Shown here in pieces: positions 7,291 to 14,166 of a stretch of 17,991 bases of DNA. Positions within the stretch are counted from its first letter, which is position 1. Each line of letters opens with the position of its first letter. The notes under the pieces are model-generated. The model ran no database searches. It had not been told where the DNA came from and saw only the letters and a program-made list of their open reading frames with translations. Position numbers and translations under genes: made by a program. The stretch comes from JBAZKK01 sp041650795 (GTDB lineage: Bacteria; Omnitrophota; Gorgyraeia; Gygaellales; Profunditerraquicolaceae), in the NCBI GenBank assembly GCA_041650795.1, contig JBAZKK010000022.1, forward strand, positions 1 through 17,991, written 5' to 3'.

Positions 7291-7683
7291 ATGGATTGGG
7301 CAAGCCTGGTATTGAGGTTAGGGTTGGGGATTATATTTATAGGACACGGTTGCCAGAAGGCCTTCGGGGCGCTTGGGGGTTCCGGTATAAAGGGTTTTGC
7401 CGGGATGCTGTCTTCGCTGGGGTTTGCCCCGGCGTTATTCTGGGCATACCTGGCAGGCTATACCGAGTTGGTCTGCGGGGTTTTTCTTGTCTTGGGTATA
7501 TTGACGCGTTTAAGCTCGACGCTGCTTTTGGTATTGATGGCGGTAGCAGTCTATAAGGTGCATCTTGCGAAGGGTTTTTTCCTCTCCGCAGGAGGATTTG
7601 AATACGGTTTCCTGATTATCTGCGCCTGCATCGCGCTTATACTGATGGGGGGAGGAAGATTGGGCCTTACGCCCAAGCTTTAA
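7291..7683 (+). CDS. DoxX family membrane protein
   Basis: This 130-residue protein has four hydrophobic helices (roughly residues 5-25, 43-65, 70-90 and 100-122). It has the DoxX-family opening LRLGLGIIFIGHGCQKAFG and the central AGYTELVCGVFLVLGILTR, with the conserved Glu in the second helix. DoxX proteins are quinone-linked or redox-associated membrane proteins; some are thiosulfate:quinone oxidoreductase subunits, others support membrane oxidoreductase complexes. It begins 2 nt after the flavoprotein stop, with an AGGAGG site inside the end of that gene. The pairing with an NDH-2-like flavoprotein suggests a membrane electron-transfer role. The actual substrate is unknown. Confidence 0.88.
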   Translation: MDWASLVLRLGLGIIFIGHGCQKAFGALGGSGIKGFAGMLSSLGFAPALFWAYLAGYTELVCGVFLVLGILTRLSSTLLLVLMAVAVYKVHLAKGFFLSAGGFEYGFLIICACIALILMGGGRLGLTPKL

Positions 7684-7685
7684 AG

Positions 7686-8831
7686 ATGGAGAATAAAATC
7701 CAGGTATCAGTGGTTCTTCCCTGCCTGAACGAAGAAGACGGGATAGGTCCCTGTATCCGTAAGATTCGCGGCGTCTTCCAGAATCAAGGGATTAACGGCG
7801 AGATAATCGTGGTGGACAATTCTTCCCTTGACCGTTCGCGCGAAATCGCAGCATCGCTCGGAGCCAGGGTTATCACAGAAGAGCTGCGCGGCTACGGTGC
7901 GGCATACCTGCGCGGGCTCAGGGAAGCCAGGGGCGATTTTATCGTTATAGGAGACAGCGACGGCAGCTACGATTTCGAAGAGCTGCCTAAGTTTATCAGC
8001 CCGCTTAAGGAAGGGTGCGACTTCGTAATCGGCTCGCGCTTTAAGGGGAGGATTGAGAATGGCGCCATGCCATGGCCTAACCGCTACATCGGGAACCCCC
8101 TGCTTTCCGGGATGTGCCGGATATTTTTTCACACCCGGCTCTCCGATATCCATTGCGGGATGCGCGCTTTTACCAGGCAGGCCTATGCTAAGATGAAGTT
8201 GAGGACCAAGGGGATGGAATTCGCAACGGAGATGGCAGTGGCGGCGCTTCAGAATGACCTTAAGATCTGCGAGGTGGCGGTCAATTATTATCCGCGCCTG
8301 GGAAGGTCGAAACTCAAGCCTTTCTTTGACGCATGGAGACATATCCGCTTTATGCTTTTTTATTGTCCTGCCTGGCTCTATTTTGTTCCGGGGACTTTAG
8401 GTTTCGTCTTAGGCATAACGATACTGTTGCTGCTCTCGCGGGGGCCGGTTTTATTCCTGGGCAGGTATTGGGGTATCCATGTCATGATTTTTGCCGGCTC
8501 CCTTTGCATCCTGTCGTATCAGGTGCTCAATACCGGTATCTACGCCCATACCTATGCCATCCGGGAGGGATTATTGAAATACGATAGGCTTACGCTGTTT
8601 CTGAAGCGCCATTTTACGCTGGAGCGCGGTATAATGGCGGGGGCAGTTATTTTTGCGATAGGGCTGGGGATAAACATCTGGATATTCGCGGAGTGGTTCC
8701 TGAAGGATTTCGGCGCCTTGCACCGTATCAGGGAATCCATTCTTTCCATGGCCCTGCTTATCATCGGCATACAGACGTTTTTTTCGTCATTTTTTATCAG
8801 TCTTTTGTTTATGAGCGGCGAGGAACGTTAA
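7686..8831 (+). CDS. Family 2 glycosyltransferase with C-terminal membrane helices
   Basis: The N-terminal 230 residues form a GT-A domain related to dolichyl-phosphate sugar synthases: VSVVLPCLNEE at residues 7-17, IVVDNSSLD at 41-49, and the metal-binding DSD at 90-92 followed by GSYDFEELP. Further family signatures are GSRFKG, GNPLLSG, DIHCGMRAF, GMEFATEM and RLGRSKL. Four hydrophobic helices follow (about residues 225-248, 258-280, 318-338 and 350-375). The likely reaction is transfer of a sugar from a nucleotide donor to a polyprenyl phosphate on the cytoplasmic face. The gene starts 2 nt after doxX and ends 1 nt before the next start. A role in glycosylating carotenoid or lipid is possible from context only. 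Confidence 0.9.
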   Translation: MENKIQVSVVLPCLNEEDGIGPCIRKIRGVFQNQGINGEIIVVDNSSLDRSREIAASLGARVITEELRGYGAAYLRGLREARGDFIVIGDSDGSYDFEELPKFISPLKEGCDFVIGSRFKGRIENGAMPWPNRYIGNPLLSGMCRIFFHTRLSDIHCGMRAFTRQAYAKMKLRTKGMEFATEMAVAALQNDLKICEVAVNYYPRLGRSKLKPFFDAWRHIRFMLFYCPAWLYFVPGTLGFVLGITILLLLSRGPVLFLGRYWGIHVMIFAGSLCILSYQVLNTGIYAHTYAIREGLLKYDRLTLFLKRHFTLERGIMAGAVIFAIGLGINIWIFAEWFLKDFGALHRIRESILSMALLIIGIQTFFSSFFISLLFMSGEER

Positions 8832-8832
8832 G

Positions 8833-9201
8833 GTGGAGGCCGATTTCCATAAAAAGATAGAAGAGCTTATCCGGAAGGATGGACGCTATAAGCCCGACGC
8901 CTATGAGTTTATGATGCAGGCGCTCTGGTTTACCCAGAAGAGACTGAACCGTTCGGCTCATGTTACTGCCAGGGAGCTTCTGGAAGGCGTGCGCGATTAC
9001 GGCCTCAGCCATTACGGGCCCATGACCAGAAGCGTATTTGAGCACTGGGGTATAAGGTGCACCGATGATTTCGGAGAAATCGTATTCAATATGATTGATT
9101 CCGGGCTGATGAAGAAGTCCGAGAATGACAGCCGCTTGGATTTTCAAGATGTTTATAGTTTTGAGGAGGCCCTGGACATTTTCAGGGTTAATAAAAAATG
9201 A
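8833..9201 (+). CDS. Minf_1886 family protein, function unknown
   Basis: This 122-residue soluble protein uses a GTG start only 1 nt after the glycosyltransferase stop. Its sequence fits a small conserved family found mainly in Planctomycetes, Verrucomicrobia and relatives: YEFMMQALWFTQ near residues 24-35, HVTARELLEGVRDYGL near 43-58, then GPMTRSVFEHWGI and DDFGEIVFNMID, ending with a DFQDVYSFEEALD stretch. No enzyme motif, zinc site or membrane segment is visible. The stop overlaps the start of the yjbQ-like gene by 4 nt (ATGA). I recognise the family by pattern but know no proven function. It is the best lineage marker in the window. Confidence 0.8.
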   Translation: MEADFHKKIEELIRKDGRYKPDAYEFMMQALWFTQKRLNRSAHVTARELLEGVRDYGLSHYGPMTRSVFEHWGIRCTDDFGEIVFNMIDSGLMKKSENDSRLDFQDVYSFEEALDIFRVNKK

Positions 9202-9614
9202 AAAGTTTTACGCGTTACCTCTGGTTCAATACCGCCAGGCGCCAGGAGCTTCTCAATATTACGCCTAAGCTTCAGGATGCGTTAAGGGAGAGCGGAATAA
9301 AGGAAGGGCTTTGCCTGGTAAATGCGATGCACATAACCTCGAGCGTTTTTATTAACGATGATGAGGAAGGGCTGCACCAGGATTTTGCCGAGTGGCTCCA
9401 GAAACTCGCGCCTTACGGCAAGGATAAATACCGCCATAACCTTAGCGGGGAGGATAACGCCGATGCCCACCTCAAGAGGACTATCATGGGAAGGGAAGTG
9501 GTAATAGCAATAACCAGGGGGGAATTGGATTTTGGGCCGTGGGAGCAGGTTTTCTACGGGGAGTTCGACGGGCAACGCAGAAAGCGGGTGCTTGTTAAAA
9601 TCATAGGGGAGTAG
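9198..9614 (+). CDS. yjbQ: YjbQ / UPF0047 family protein
   Basis: The 138-residue protein matches the widely conserved YjbQ family, which has weak thiamine-phosphate synthase activity in E. coli and otherwise an unclear role. Family signatures are visible in order: NAMHITSSVFINDDEEGLHQD near residues 43-62, YRHNLSGEDNADAHLKRTIMG near 77-97, and the C-terminal GELDFGPWEQVFYGEFDG near 108-125. Histidines H45, H60, H79 and H90 are in the conserved places thought to form a metal site. It overlaps the preceding gene by 4 nt and is followed after 3 nt by the thioesterase, so it is an internal operon gene. Length and motifs show an intact protein. Confidence 0.92.
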   Translation: MKSFTRYLWFNTARRQELLNITPKLQDALRESGIKEGLCLVNAMHITSSVFINDDEEGLHQDFAEWLQKLAPYGKDKYRHNLSGEDNADAHLKRTIMGREVVIAITRGELDFGPWEQVFYGEFDGQRRKRVLVKIIGE

Positions 9615-9617
9615 GGC

Positions 9618-9995
9618 ATGAAAGTGCGTATTTATTATCACGATACGGATTGCGGGGGAGTGGTTTATTACGCCAATTACCTGAAGTACCTCGAGCAGGG
9701 GCGTACCGAGTTTCTTGAGGATAAAGGCATATCCATCGGCGAGCTTTCCGGTGATGGCGTGCTTTTTGTGGTGGCGCGCCAAGAGATAGATTATAAGGCG
9801 CCTGCTTATTACGCCGATACCTTAGAGGTAATTACGCGCCTGGAGGATATCTCGCATGTCAAGATGGTTCTGTCATCTCAGATAAAAAACCAGGACGGCA
9901 AGACTATCTGCCTTGCCAGGACTATCCTGGTGTGCGTCGGGAAGGATTTGAAACCCATGGCGTTACCGCAGGATGTCCGCAAGGCGTTAGAGTAG
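9618..9995 (+). CDS. YbgC/FadM-type acyl-CoA thioesterase (hot-dog fold)
   Basis: Hot-dog thioesterases of this group hydrolyse acyl-CoA or acyl-ACP thioesters. The 125-residue protein shows the 4-hydroxybenzoyl-CoA thioesterase active-site signature near its start, YYHDTDCGGVVYYANYLKY at residues 6-24, with the catalytic Asp in DTD, followed by EQGRTEFLEDKGI. The remaining beta strands (FVVARQEIDYKAPAYYADTLEV and VKMVLSSQIKN) fit the single hot-dog domain. It starts 3 nt after yjbQ. YbgC is often linked to the Tol-Pal envelope system, but no tol gene is seen here. Its chain-length preference is unknown. It may serve lipid turnover or the quinone-side acyl-CoA chemistry of the operon; the latter is inference. 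Confidence 0.88.
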   Translation: MKVRIYYHDTDCGGVVYYANYLKYLEQGRTEFLEDKGISIGELSGDGVLFVVARQEIDYKAPAYYADTLEVITRLEDISHVKMVLSSQIKNQDGKTICLARTILVCVGKDLKPMALPQDVRKALE

Positions 9996-10008
9996 AACGG
10001 GGGTATGC

Positions 10009-10386
10009 ATGAAAAAAGAGCTTATTGTCGTTGGAGATAGGGTATTGGTTGCTCCTGACGAAGGGCAGGAGCGCACCGATACGGGTTTATATCTTCCGGA
10101 CGGCGTAAAGGAAAAAGAGAAAATCCAGGGGGGTATTATCGTTAAAATCGGGCCCGGTTATCCGGTGCCTGACCCTACTGCCTTGGAGATAGAACCGTGG
10201 CAGGCTCCCAAAGCAGAGAGGCGCTACTTTCCCCTCCAGGCCAGGGAGGGGGATTATTGCGTTTTCCTGAGGAGCTCCGGAATTGAGGTCGAATACGAAA
10301 AGAAAAAATACCTAGTAGTGCCGCACGCGGCAATACTTCTATTGGTAAGGGGAGGTTTCCCGGTAAAGGAAGAGGATGACATCTGA
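10009..10386 (+). CDS. GroES-like (Cpn10 family) protein with an internal insertion
   Basis: Cpn10 proteins form the lid of the GroEL chaperonin. The 125-residue protein opens with VVGDRVLVAPDEGQERTDTG, then LYLPDG and the QGGIIVKIGPG strand, and ends with GDYCVFLRSSGIEVEYEKKKYLVVPHAAILL, all matching GroES order. Between them, about 30 residues (roughly 57-86, YPVPDPTALEIEPWQAPKAE and onward) replace the short spacer of ordinary GroES, explaining the length of 125 instead of about 95. The first half, with ERTDTGLYLP, corresponds to the mobile loop but lacks the usual GGI(V/L)LP core. No groEL lies nearby. It starts 13 nt after the thioesterase. A specialised co-chaperone or a non-chaperonin Cpn10-fold protein are both possible. 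Confidence 0.83.
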   Translation: MKKELIVVGDRVLVAPDEGQERTDTGLYLPDGVKEKEKIQGGIIVKIGPGYPVPDPTALEIEPWQAPKAERRYFPLQAREGDYCVFLRSSGIEVEYEKKKYLVVPHAAILLLVRGGFPVKEEDDI

Positions 10387-10500
10387 AAAAAAGAGAGCGT
10401 AATCTGCGGGGTAGAAGTTGCGAATAAAGGCGGGTATAAATTTTTCGTCAGGTCCAAGGATTACGAATTCTTGACCGACATCAGGGGGGGGAAGGCATGA
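10376..10500 (+). pseudogene. N-terminal part of OsmC-like gene, separated by two frame breaks
   Basis: An ATG at 10376 starts MTSEKK in one frame and reaches a stop at 10400. After the A7 run (10386-10392) the adjacent frame continues as ESVICGVEVANKGGYKFF through to LTDIRGG at about 10491 and then stops at 10498-10500. Adding one base to the A7 run and one to the G8 run (10484-10491) joins all pieces, including the C-terminal piece at 10497-10778, into a single 134-residue OsmC/Ohr-like protein. In both places the zero-frame codons form a -1 slippery heptamer: A AAA AAG and G GGG GGG. Homopolymer undercalls in assembly are the simplest cause; a recent pseudogene or programmed frameshifting are the alternatives. 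It overlaps the GroES-like gene by 11 nt. Confidence 0.7.
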
Positions 10501-10778
10501 GTCCTCCTGACGTGCTGCCGGGGAGCCTGGGAAGCTGTATAGGCGTTTACGTACGTAAATACCTGGAAGGCGCAAAATTAGCGGCTGGGTTAAAGCTCAA
10601 GATAGAAGCTGATTTTCCCAAGGAGCCGCCGATGTGTTTTAAGGAGATCAAGGTAACTATCTATTTAGAGGGGGTAGAACTGGATGAGTGCCGCCTGGCC
10701 ATGATGGAATTCATCAAGAACTGCCCTGTCCATAATACCTTAAAGGCATCCCCCGCCATCAGTATTAATCTAGGGTAA
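10497..10778 (+). CDS. OsmC/Ohr family protein, C-terminal part (downstream of frame break)
   Basis: OsmC/Ohr proteins reduce organic peroxides with a cysteine pair. This 93-residue piece has both expected cysteines: one in LGSCIGVYV (C14) and one in NCPVHNTL (C76). The SPPDVLPGSLGSC opening and the strand pattern up to SINLG are also typical. The usual first 40 residues are not in this frame; they are encoded directly upstream in two other frames (10376-10500). If the ATG at 10497 is really used, the product would lack the first beta strands and probably not fold as a normal dimer. The gene ends the long rightward operon and overlaps the convergent GH94-like gene by 14 bp. The fold assignment is secure; function depends on the frame question. 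Confidence 0.78.
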   Translation: MSPPDVLPGSLGSCIGVYVRKYLEGAKLAAGLKLKIEADFPKEPPMCFKEIKVTIYLEGVELDECRLAMMEFIKNCPVHNTLKASPAISINLG

Positions 10779-13449
10779 TCTCAATAATATTTTTTCCGGA
10801 AGCGCGGGTTAAGGAGAGAAAATTCCGGCGAAGGATTAGTATGCTGCTCGTTTCGTTCCTTTGTTCTATCGTGCTGCCGTTTATTTTTGCCAGGCAGATA
10901 CGGTAGGAGCCGAAATCCTTGCGCCCCTTATTCATAAAACGGATTTCGAGGTTTCTTTTAAGAAAAGATGTTTTTACAGCGATCCCGTCGCTATCCTTAA
11001 ATTGTACGGCGGTTAATTTAGGCTCAATCATTAGATCCCCATAGCTGCCTTTTACCCCAAAGACCTCCGTCAGGAACGTAAAAACCATCCAGCTGGCTGA
11101 GCCGGTAAGATAAGCGTACATCCCGCGGCCTTCATTGTTGAAGTATTCGGGTAGGCAGGGGTAAATCCTGCTCTTTTTGCTGTTGATCGCCATGCGGTAT
11201 ATGGAGTTAAGAACTTCGAAGCCTTCCTTGGCAAAACCCCGTTTATACAGGGCATAGCCGAACATTACTGCCATGTGGTTAAAAAAGGCGCCGTTTTCCT
11301 TGTCGCCGTAAATAAATGAGAATGCCCTCCCCATATTCAGCTGGTCGCTTTTGAAATCCGTATTGAGCCGGAACCCGCCGAGCACGGTATCCCGAAGATG
11401 TTTTTTTACATTGGCAAGTAAAGATTTTATCTGTGCGCCGGTTGCTATTCCGCTCATCAGAGGGAAGACCTGGCCGGTCAAGGTCATGCGTACAATGCCC
11501 TTTATGCCTTCCAGCCTTTTGCCTCCGTCGTTGTAATAACCGTTAAAGAATCCTTCCTTAAGCCATTCCTTCTTGCAGATGTGCCGGCTGAGCCAATCTG
11601 CCTTCTTGCCGATGTCATTTATTAAACTCTCGACGGAGATAGTTGCTTTTTTGCCTCTGACGCACTGGTTTACCGCAGAGAAGTATTTTTCCAGCAGTTT
11701 GCGTTTTGCTGCGGCGTTCTCGTAATCCAGGGGTTTTGCCAGCGTATCAAGGAGTAGCAGCAGTTCTTTCATCAGGGCTACTTTTTTCAACCCCGAGCGT
11801 TCCAGTATTTCGCAGATAGCCTTGAGGTTCTGGGCGTACAGGCAGCTGAATGCGACGCTCTCCCCGTAACTTGCCGCCATATCCAGGCCGTCATTCCAGT
11901 CTGCGCCTTCAAGCCGGATGCTGTTGTGGGAGCCGACGTTAAAAAACTGCACCAGGTTTTCTACCAGCAGATGCTCCAGGATGCTGCCCAGGTAGGTTTT
12001 CCCGCTTTTGGTTTTAAGCTTGTTTGCGTCACTTTCTTCCCAGCCGCGGTCAATCAAAGAGCTACGGGAGAGCTGGCGGTCCCGGAAATAAGGGGCCTCT
12101 TCCAGCAGTATCCTGAAATCCCCGCTTTGATTGATATATAAATGCGTTGTGATTAATGGCCAGGCACCGTGGTCCATCCAGACGCGGCTTATGCCGTTGC
12201 GGTCGGCAATAAATTCACCGGGTTTAGCTCCGATGACGGTGGCGTTGGAGCCGTCGATGCGTACCCCGGAGAAATTGCTTACGAGCAGCGGCCTTACGGA
12301 TTGAGGCTCAAGCAGCGTCAGGGAAAGGCAGTCCTGCCAGAGGTCGCGCCAACCCCTCCCGCCCTTGCCGTAGTCAAAGTCCGGGAGGAATGAGCAGCCG
12401 AATATCTTTCTCAAAACCGGCTGGATGTTTACCCACCCGAACCAGTTATCAAAGGTTTTATCCGAGGTATCAACCGATATGGAGCCGGATTTTTCCTGCC
12501 AGAAGCTCTTCGTTTGCCTGAGAGAATCCTCTATTTTTTCATTCGTGTTGAATTTCTTGAGAATGGAGGATGTTCCCTTGTTGTCTTTGGCTATCCCCAT
12601 GATAATGATATAAGAACAGGATTTTCCGGGGGAGAGGGTTGCGGGTTTGAACCTTAAGGCGCCGATTGCCTCTTTGCCTTGGATCCTGTAGTTTTGGCCG
12701 GGGGGCATATTTTTAAATACCGCTTCAGGAGTTTCGAGATCGCCGGCTTCTCCGCAGAATTCTTCTTGGCTGGCGTAGATATATTGCGGGCTGCGTGATT
12801 TTTCGTCCGTCCCTAATACGAAATACGAAACAGGGTCCTTGCTGTGCCCTGATTCATCAAAGAAGAGGGAGCCGGTTACGATAACCCCGTTTTTGTCTAT
12901 TCTTACGCGGTTTAAGAGCGAGCTGACGTGGCGGTGGTCGCGTAACCTGTTTGCGGAGCGGCCAAATATAGGTATGGCTGAGGTGGCGGTGAATCTTATC
13001 TTGCGCCGCGATATATTAGTCAAGGTTACCCGCATGATTTCCACCGGCTCATTGCTGGCCGGGACAAAAGAGGTGATTTTAGCTTCCAGCCCGATGTTTT
13101 TATTGCGGCGGGTCACCTTATGCCATAATAGTCCTGCCTCTAGTGAAAACTTATCCCTTCGTATAGTATTGATGTCTTTGCTTGTTCCGGTGGCAGACCA
13201 GATTCTCCGTGGATTGATGTAAATCCAGAAGTTGCGGCTGGACCTGGAATTGCTTAAGTCCAGGCGCGAAACCGGCTCGAGCAAAAAGTGGTTGTTGTCG
13301 GTTTTTATGTCCCCGTGAAGGTCGGGCGTAATGGAGGACATGAAGGGATAGCTGTTAGCGAGAGGAAAATAGAGGGCGTTGATTTTATGCGCATTTTCCG
13401 AGATAAAGGTGCCCCGGTTATCGCTGAATTGCCAGAGGGGTTCTTCCAT
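10765..13449 (-). CDS. GH94-like glycoside phosphorylase (GT36-type)
   Basis: The 894-residue protein has the layout of GH94 phosphorylases, which split beta-linked disaccharides or glucans with phosphate. There is an N-terminal beta-sandwich (about residues 1-280), a linker helix, an alpha/alpha barrel (about 320-800) and a C-terminal beta part. Key motifs are RGWRDLWQD near residue 365-373, GISRVWMDHGAWP, EGADWNDGLD around 514-523 with the Asp of the catalytic acid motif, and the late PEYFNNEGRGMYAYLTGSASWM stretch typical of the family. No signal peptide is seen, so it is cytoplasmic. A GAGGGA lies before the ATG. Cellobiose, chitobiose, laminaribiose and cyclic glucan specificities cannot be told apart here. 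It stands alone on this strand, without transporter genes. Confidence 0.87.
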   Translation of the reverse strand: MEEPLWQFSDNRGTFISENAHKINALYFPLANSYPFMSSITPDLHGDIKTDNNHFLLEPVSRLDLSNSRSSRNFWIYINPRRIWSATGTSKDINTIRRDKFSLEAGLLWHKVTRRNKNIGLEAKITSFVPASNEPVEIMRVTLTNISRRKIRFTATSAIPIFGRSANRLRDHRHVSSLLNRVRIDKNGVIVTGSLFFDESGHSKDPVSYFVLGTDEKSRSPQYIYASQEEFCGEAGDLETPEAVFKNMPPGQNYRIQGKEAIGALRFKPATLSPGKSCSYIIIMGIAKDNKGTSSILKKFNTNEKIEDSLRQTKSFWQEKSGSISVDTSDKTFDNWFGWVNIQPVLRKIFGCSFLPDFDYGKGGRGWRDLWQDCLSLTLLEPQSVRPLLVSNFSGVRIDGSNATVIGAKPGEFIADRNGISRVWMDHGAWPLITTHLYINQSGDFRILLEEAPYFRDRQLSRSSLIDRGWEESDANKLKTKSGKTYLGSILEHLLVENLVQFFNVGSHNSIRLEGADWNDGLDMAASYGESVAFSCLYAQNLKAICEILERSGLKKVALMKELLLLLDTLAKPLDYENAAAKRKLLEKYFSAVNQCVRGKKATISVESLINDIGKKADWLSRHICKKEWLKEGFFNGYYNDGGKRLEGIKGIVRMTLTGQVFPLMSGIATGAQIKSLLANVKKHLRDTVLGGFRLNTDFKSDQLNMGRAFSFIYGDKENGAFFNHMAVMFGYALYKRGFAKEGFEVLNSIYRMAINSKKSRIYPCLPEYFNNEGRGMYAYLTGSASWMVFTFLTEVFGVKGSYGDLMIEPKLTAVQFKDSDGIAVKTSFLKRNLEIRFMNKGRKDFGSYRICLAKINGSTIEQRNETSSILILRRNFLSLTRASGKNIIEITLD

Positions 13450-13459
13450 AATTCCCTCA

Positions 13460-13487
13460 ATTTAACACAAGCCCTCAGTTTTTGCAA
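13460..13487 (-). promoter_or_regulatory. Possible promoter of the GH94-like gene
   Basis: Reading leftward, TTGCAA (13487-13482), 16 nt, TTAAAT (13465-13460), ending 10 nt before the ATG at 13449. A GAGGGA sits in the 10-nt gap, but the expected transcript start would fall within or after it, leaving a leader of only a few bases. Weaker than the other promoters listed. Confidence 0.4.
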
Positions 13488-13496
13488 GCAAAAAGC

Positions 13497-13556
13497 AGGG
13501 ACGGTTCTCAAGGGCGGTTAAAAGTGTCCCCGCCAGGAGGATACTTTTGTTTTGAC
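13497..13556. repeat. Dispersed repeat element copy B (agggacggttctcaag)
   Basis: The 16-mer agggacggttctcaag at 13497-13512 is identical to the reverse complement of 16416-16431 in the element after hppA. It is followed by aaaagtgtcccc, so a short gggac/gtccc inverted pair flanks the unit. The 9-mer tgttttgac occurs both at 13548-13556 here and at 16408-16416 there. No gene is present between 13450 and 13587; the stretch holds the GH94 promoter, this repeat and the yggU promoter. Confidence 0.55.
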
Positions 13557-13580
13557 GAAACAGTGCGACGTGGATATAAT
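13552..13580 (+). promoter_or_regulatory. Strong predicted promoter of yggU
   Basis: TTGACG (13552-13557), exactly 17 nt, then a perfect TATAAT (13575-13580). This is the best sigma70-like promoter in the window. The -10 box ends 7 nt before the ATG at 13588, so the mRNA should begin at the start codon. The -35 box lies in the repeat-derived tgttttgac sequence. Confidence 0.72.
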
Positions 13581-13587
13581 TGATAGG

Positions 13588-13806
13588 ATGAAAATCAATA
13601 TTAAGGTAAAGCCGAATTCCAGCCGAGAAAAGATAGAGAGACTCGCTCAAGGCCAGTTTATTCTATGGGTGAAGGCTCCGGCAAAGGAAGGCAAGGCCAA
13701 TGAGGCAGCGCTAAAATTATTAAGCGCATATTTTGATATCCCCAAGAGCAGATTCATGATAATCCGCGGTAATGCCGCAAGGGATAAGCTCGTAGAGATA
13801 ATATGA
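13588..13806 (+). CDS. yggU: DUF167 / YggU family protein
   Basis: This 72-residue protein belongs to the small YggU/UPF0235 (DUF167) family found across bacteria, archaea and eukaryotes. It has the typical start MKINIKVKPNSSREK, the central VKAPAKEGKANEAALKLLS and the end SRFMIIRGNAARDKLVEI. The fold is alpha/beta; no molecular function is proven. I choose the ATG at 13588, because the family begins exactly there and because the upstream in-frame TTG at 13552 is the first three bases of a -35 promoter box. The strong promoter ends 7 nt upstream, so the message should be leaderless. The small membrane protein follows after 13 nt. Confidence 0.92.
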   Translation: MKINIKVKPNSSREKIERLAQGQFILWVKAPAKEGKANEAALKLLSAYFDIPKSRFMIIRGNAARDKLVEII

Positions 13807-13819
13807 TGGAGGGGCGTTG

Positions 13820-14089
13820 ATGCCAAGGTCCGTAGTTTTGCTCAGTTATTCCGGCTGCCTTATACCGTTATTGCTTGTTTTGAATTCCCTCTTCGGATGG
13901 ATACTCCTGAGTTTTAAATACTGGCTCCTGAGCGAAGCGGTATTATTACTGTTGTTGGTTTTCAATTCCTTTATATTTACCAGGAGGGCGTTTTCGGGCA
14001 GCCGGCAGCAGCGGCGCAGCGATGTGATAGACGTTGAGGGTGAAGTCGTAGACGGAAAAGAGGAGCCGAAGAAGAGCCTCAATAATTAA
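13820..14089 (+). CDS. Small two-helix membrane protein, unknown
   Basis: The 89-residue protein has two hydrophobic helices at about residues 5-28 and 33-55, with a positively charged segment (TRRAFSGSRQQRRS) after the second, then an acidic and basic tail containing DVIDVEGEVVDGKEE. The positive-inside rule puts the tail in the cytoplasm. The start is the ATG at 13820, preceded by GGAGGGG at a good distance; the TTG directly before it is less likely. It lies 13 nt after yggU and about 140 nt before hppA, which has its own promoter. I do not recognise a family; a membrane anchor or assembly factor role would be a guess. Confidence 0.7.
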   Translation: MPRSVVLLSYSGCLIPLLLVLNSLFGWILLSFKYWLLSEAVLLLLLVFNSFIFTRRAFSGSRQQRRSDVIDVEGEVVDGKEEPKKSLNN

Positions 14090-14146
14090 GAGACGCCTTC
14101 CAGGTTAATCTGAAAAGCTTCTCCGCTTTGATGAGAAAAACGTCTC
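14090..14146. other. Inverted repeats between the small membrane gene and hppA
   Basis: gagacg (14090-14095) pairs with cgtctc (14141-14146), enclosing AAAGC (14114-14118) / GCTTT (14125-14129) around a six-base loop. There is no T-run directly after, so it is not a classical terminator. It lies upstream of the hppA promoter and may be the 3' structure of the yggU transcript. Confidence 0.35.
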
Positions 14147-14166
14147 CAGTATCGTATAAAAATTAA

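Noticed and set aside
7707..8342. Long leftward reading frame of 211 residues
   Set aside because: It lies fully inside the glycosyltransferase gene, whose motifs are clear; the antisense protein is low-complexity in character with no recognisable domain.
9282..9782. Leftward reading frame of 166 residues
   Set aside because: It is the antisense of yjbQ and the thioesterase gene, both well supported by family motifs.
13450..13587. Possible small RNA gene between GH94 and yggU
   Set aside because: The stretch is explained by a promoter on each side and the repeat copy; no stable extended fold or terminator was seen.
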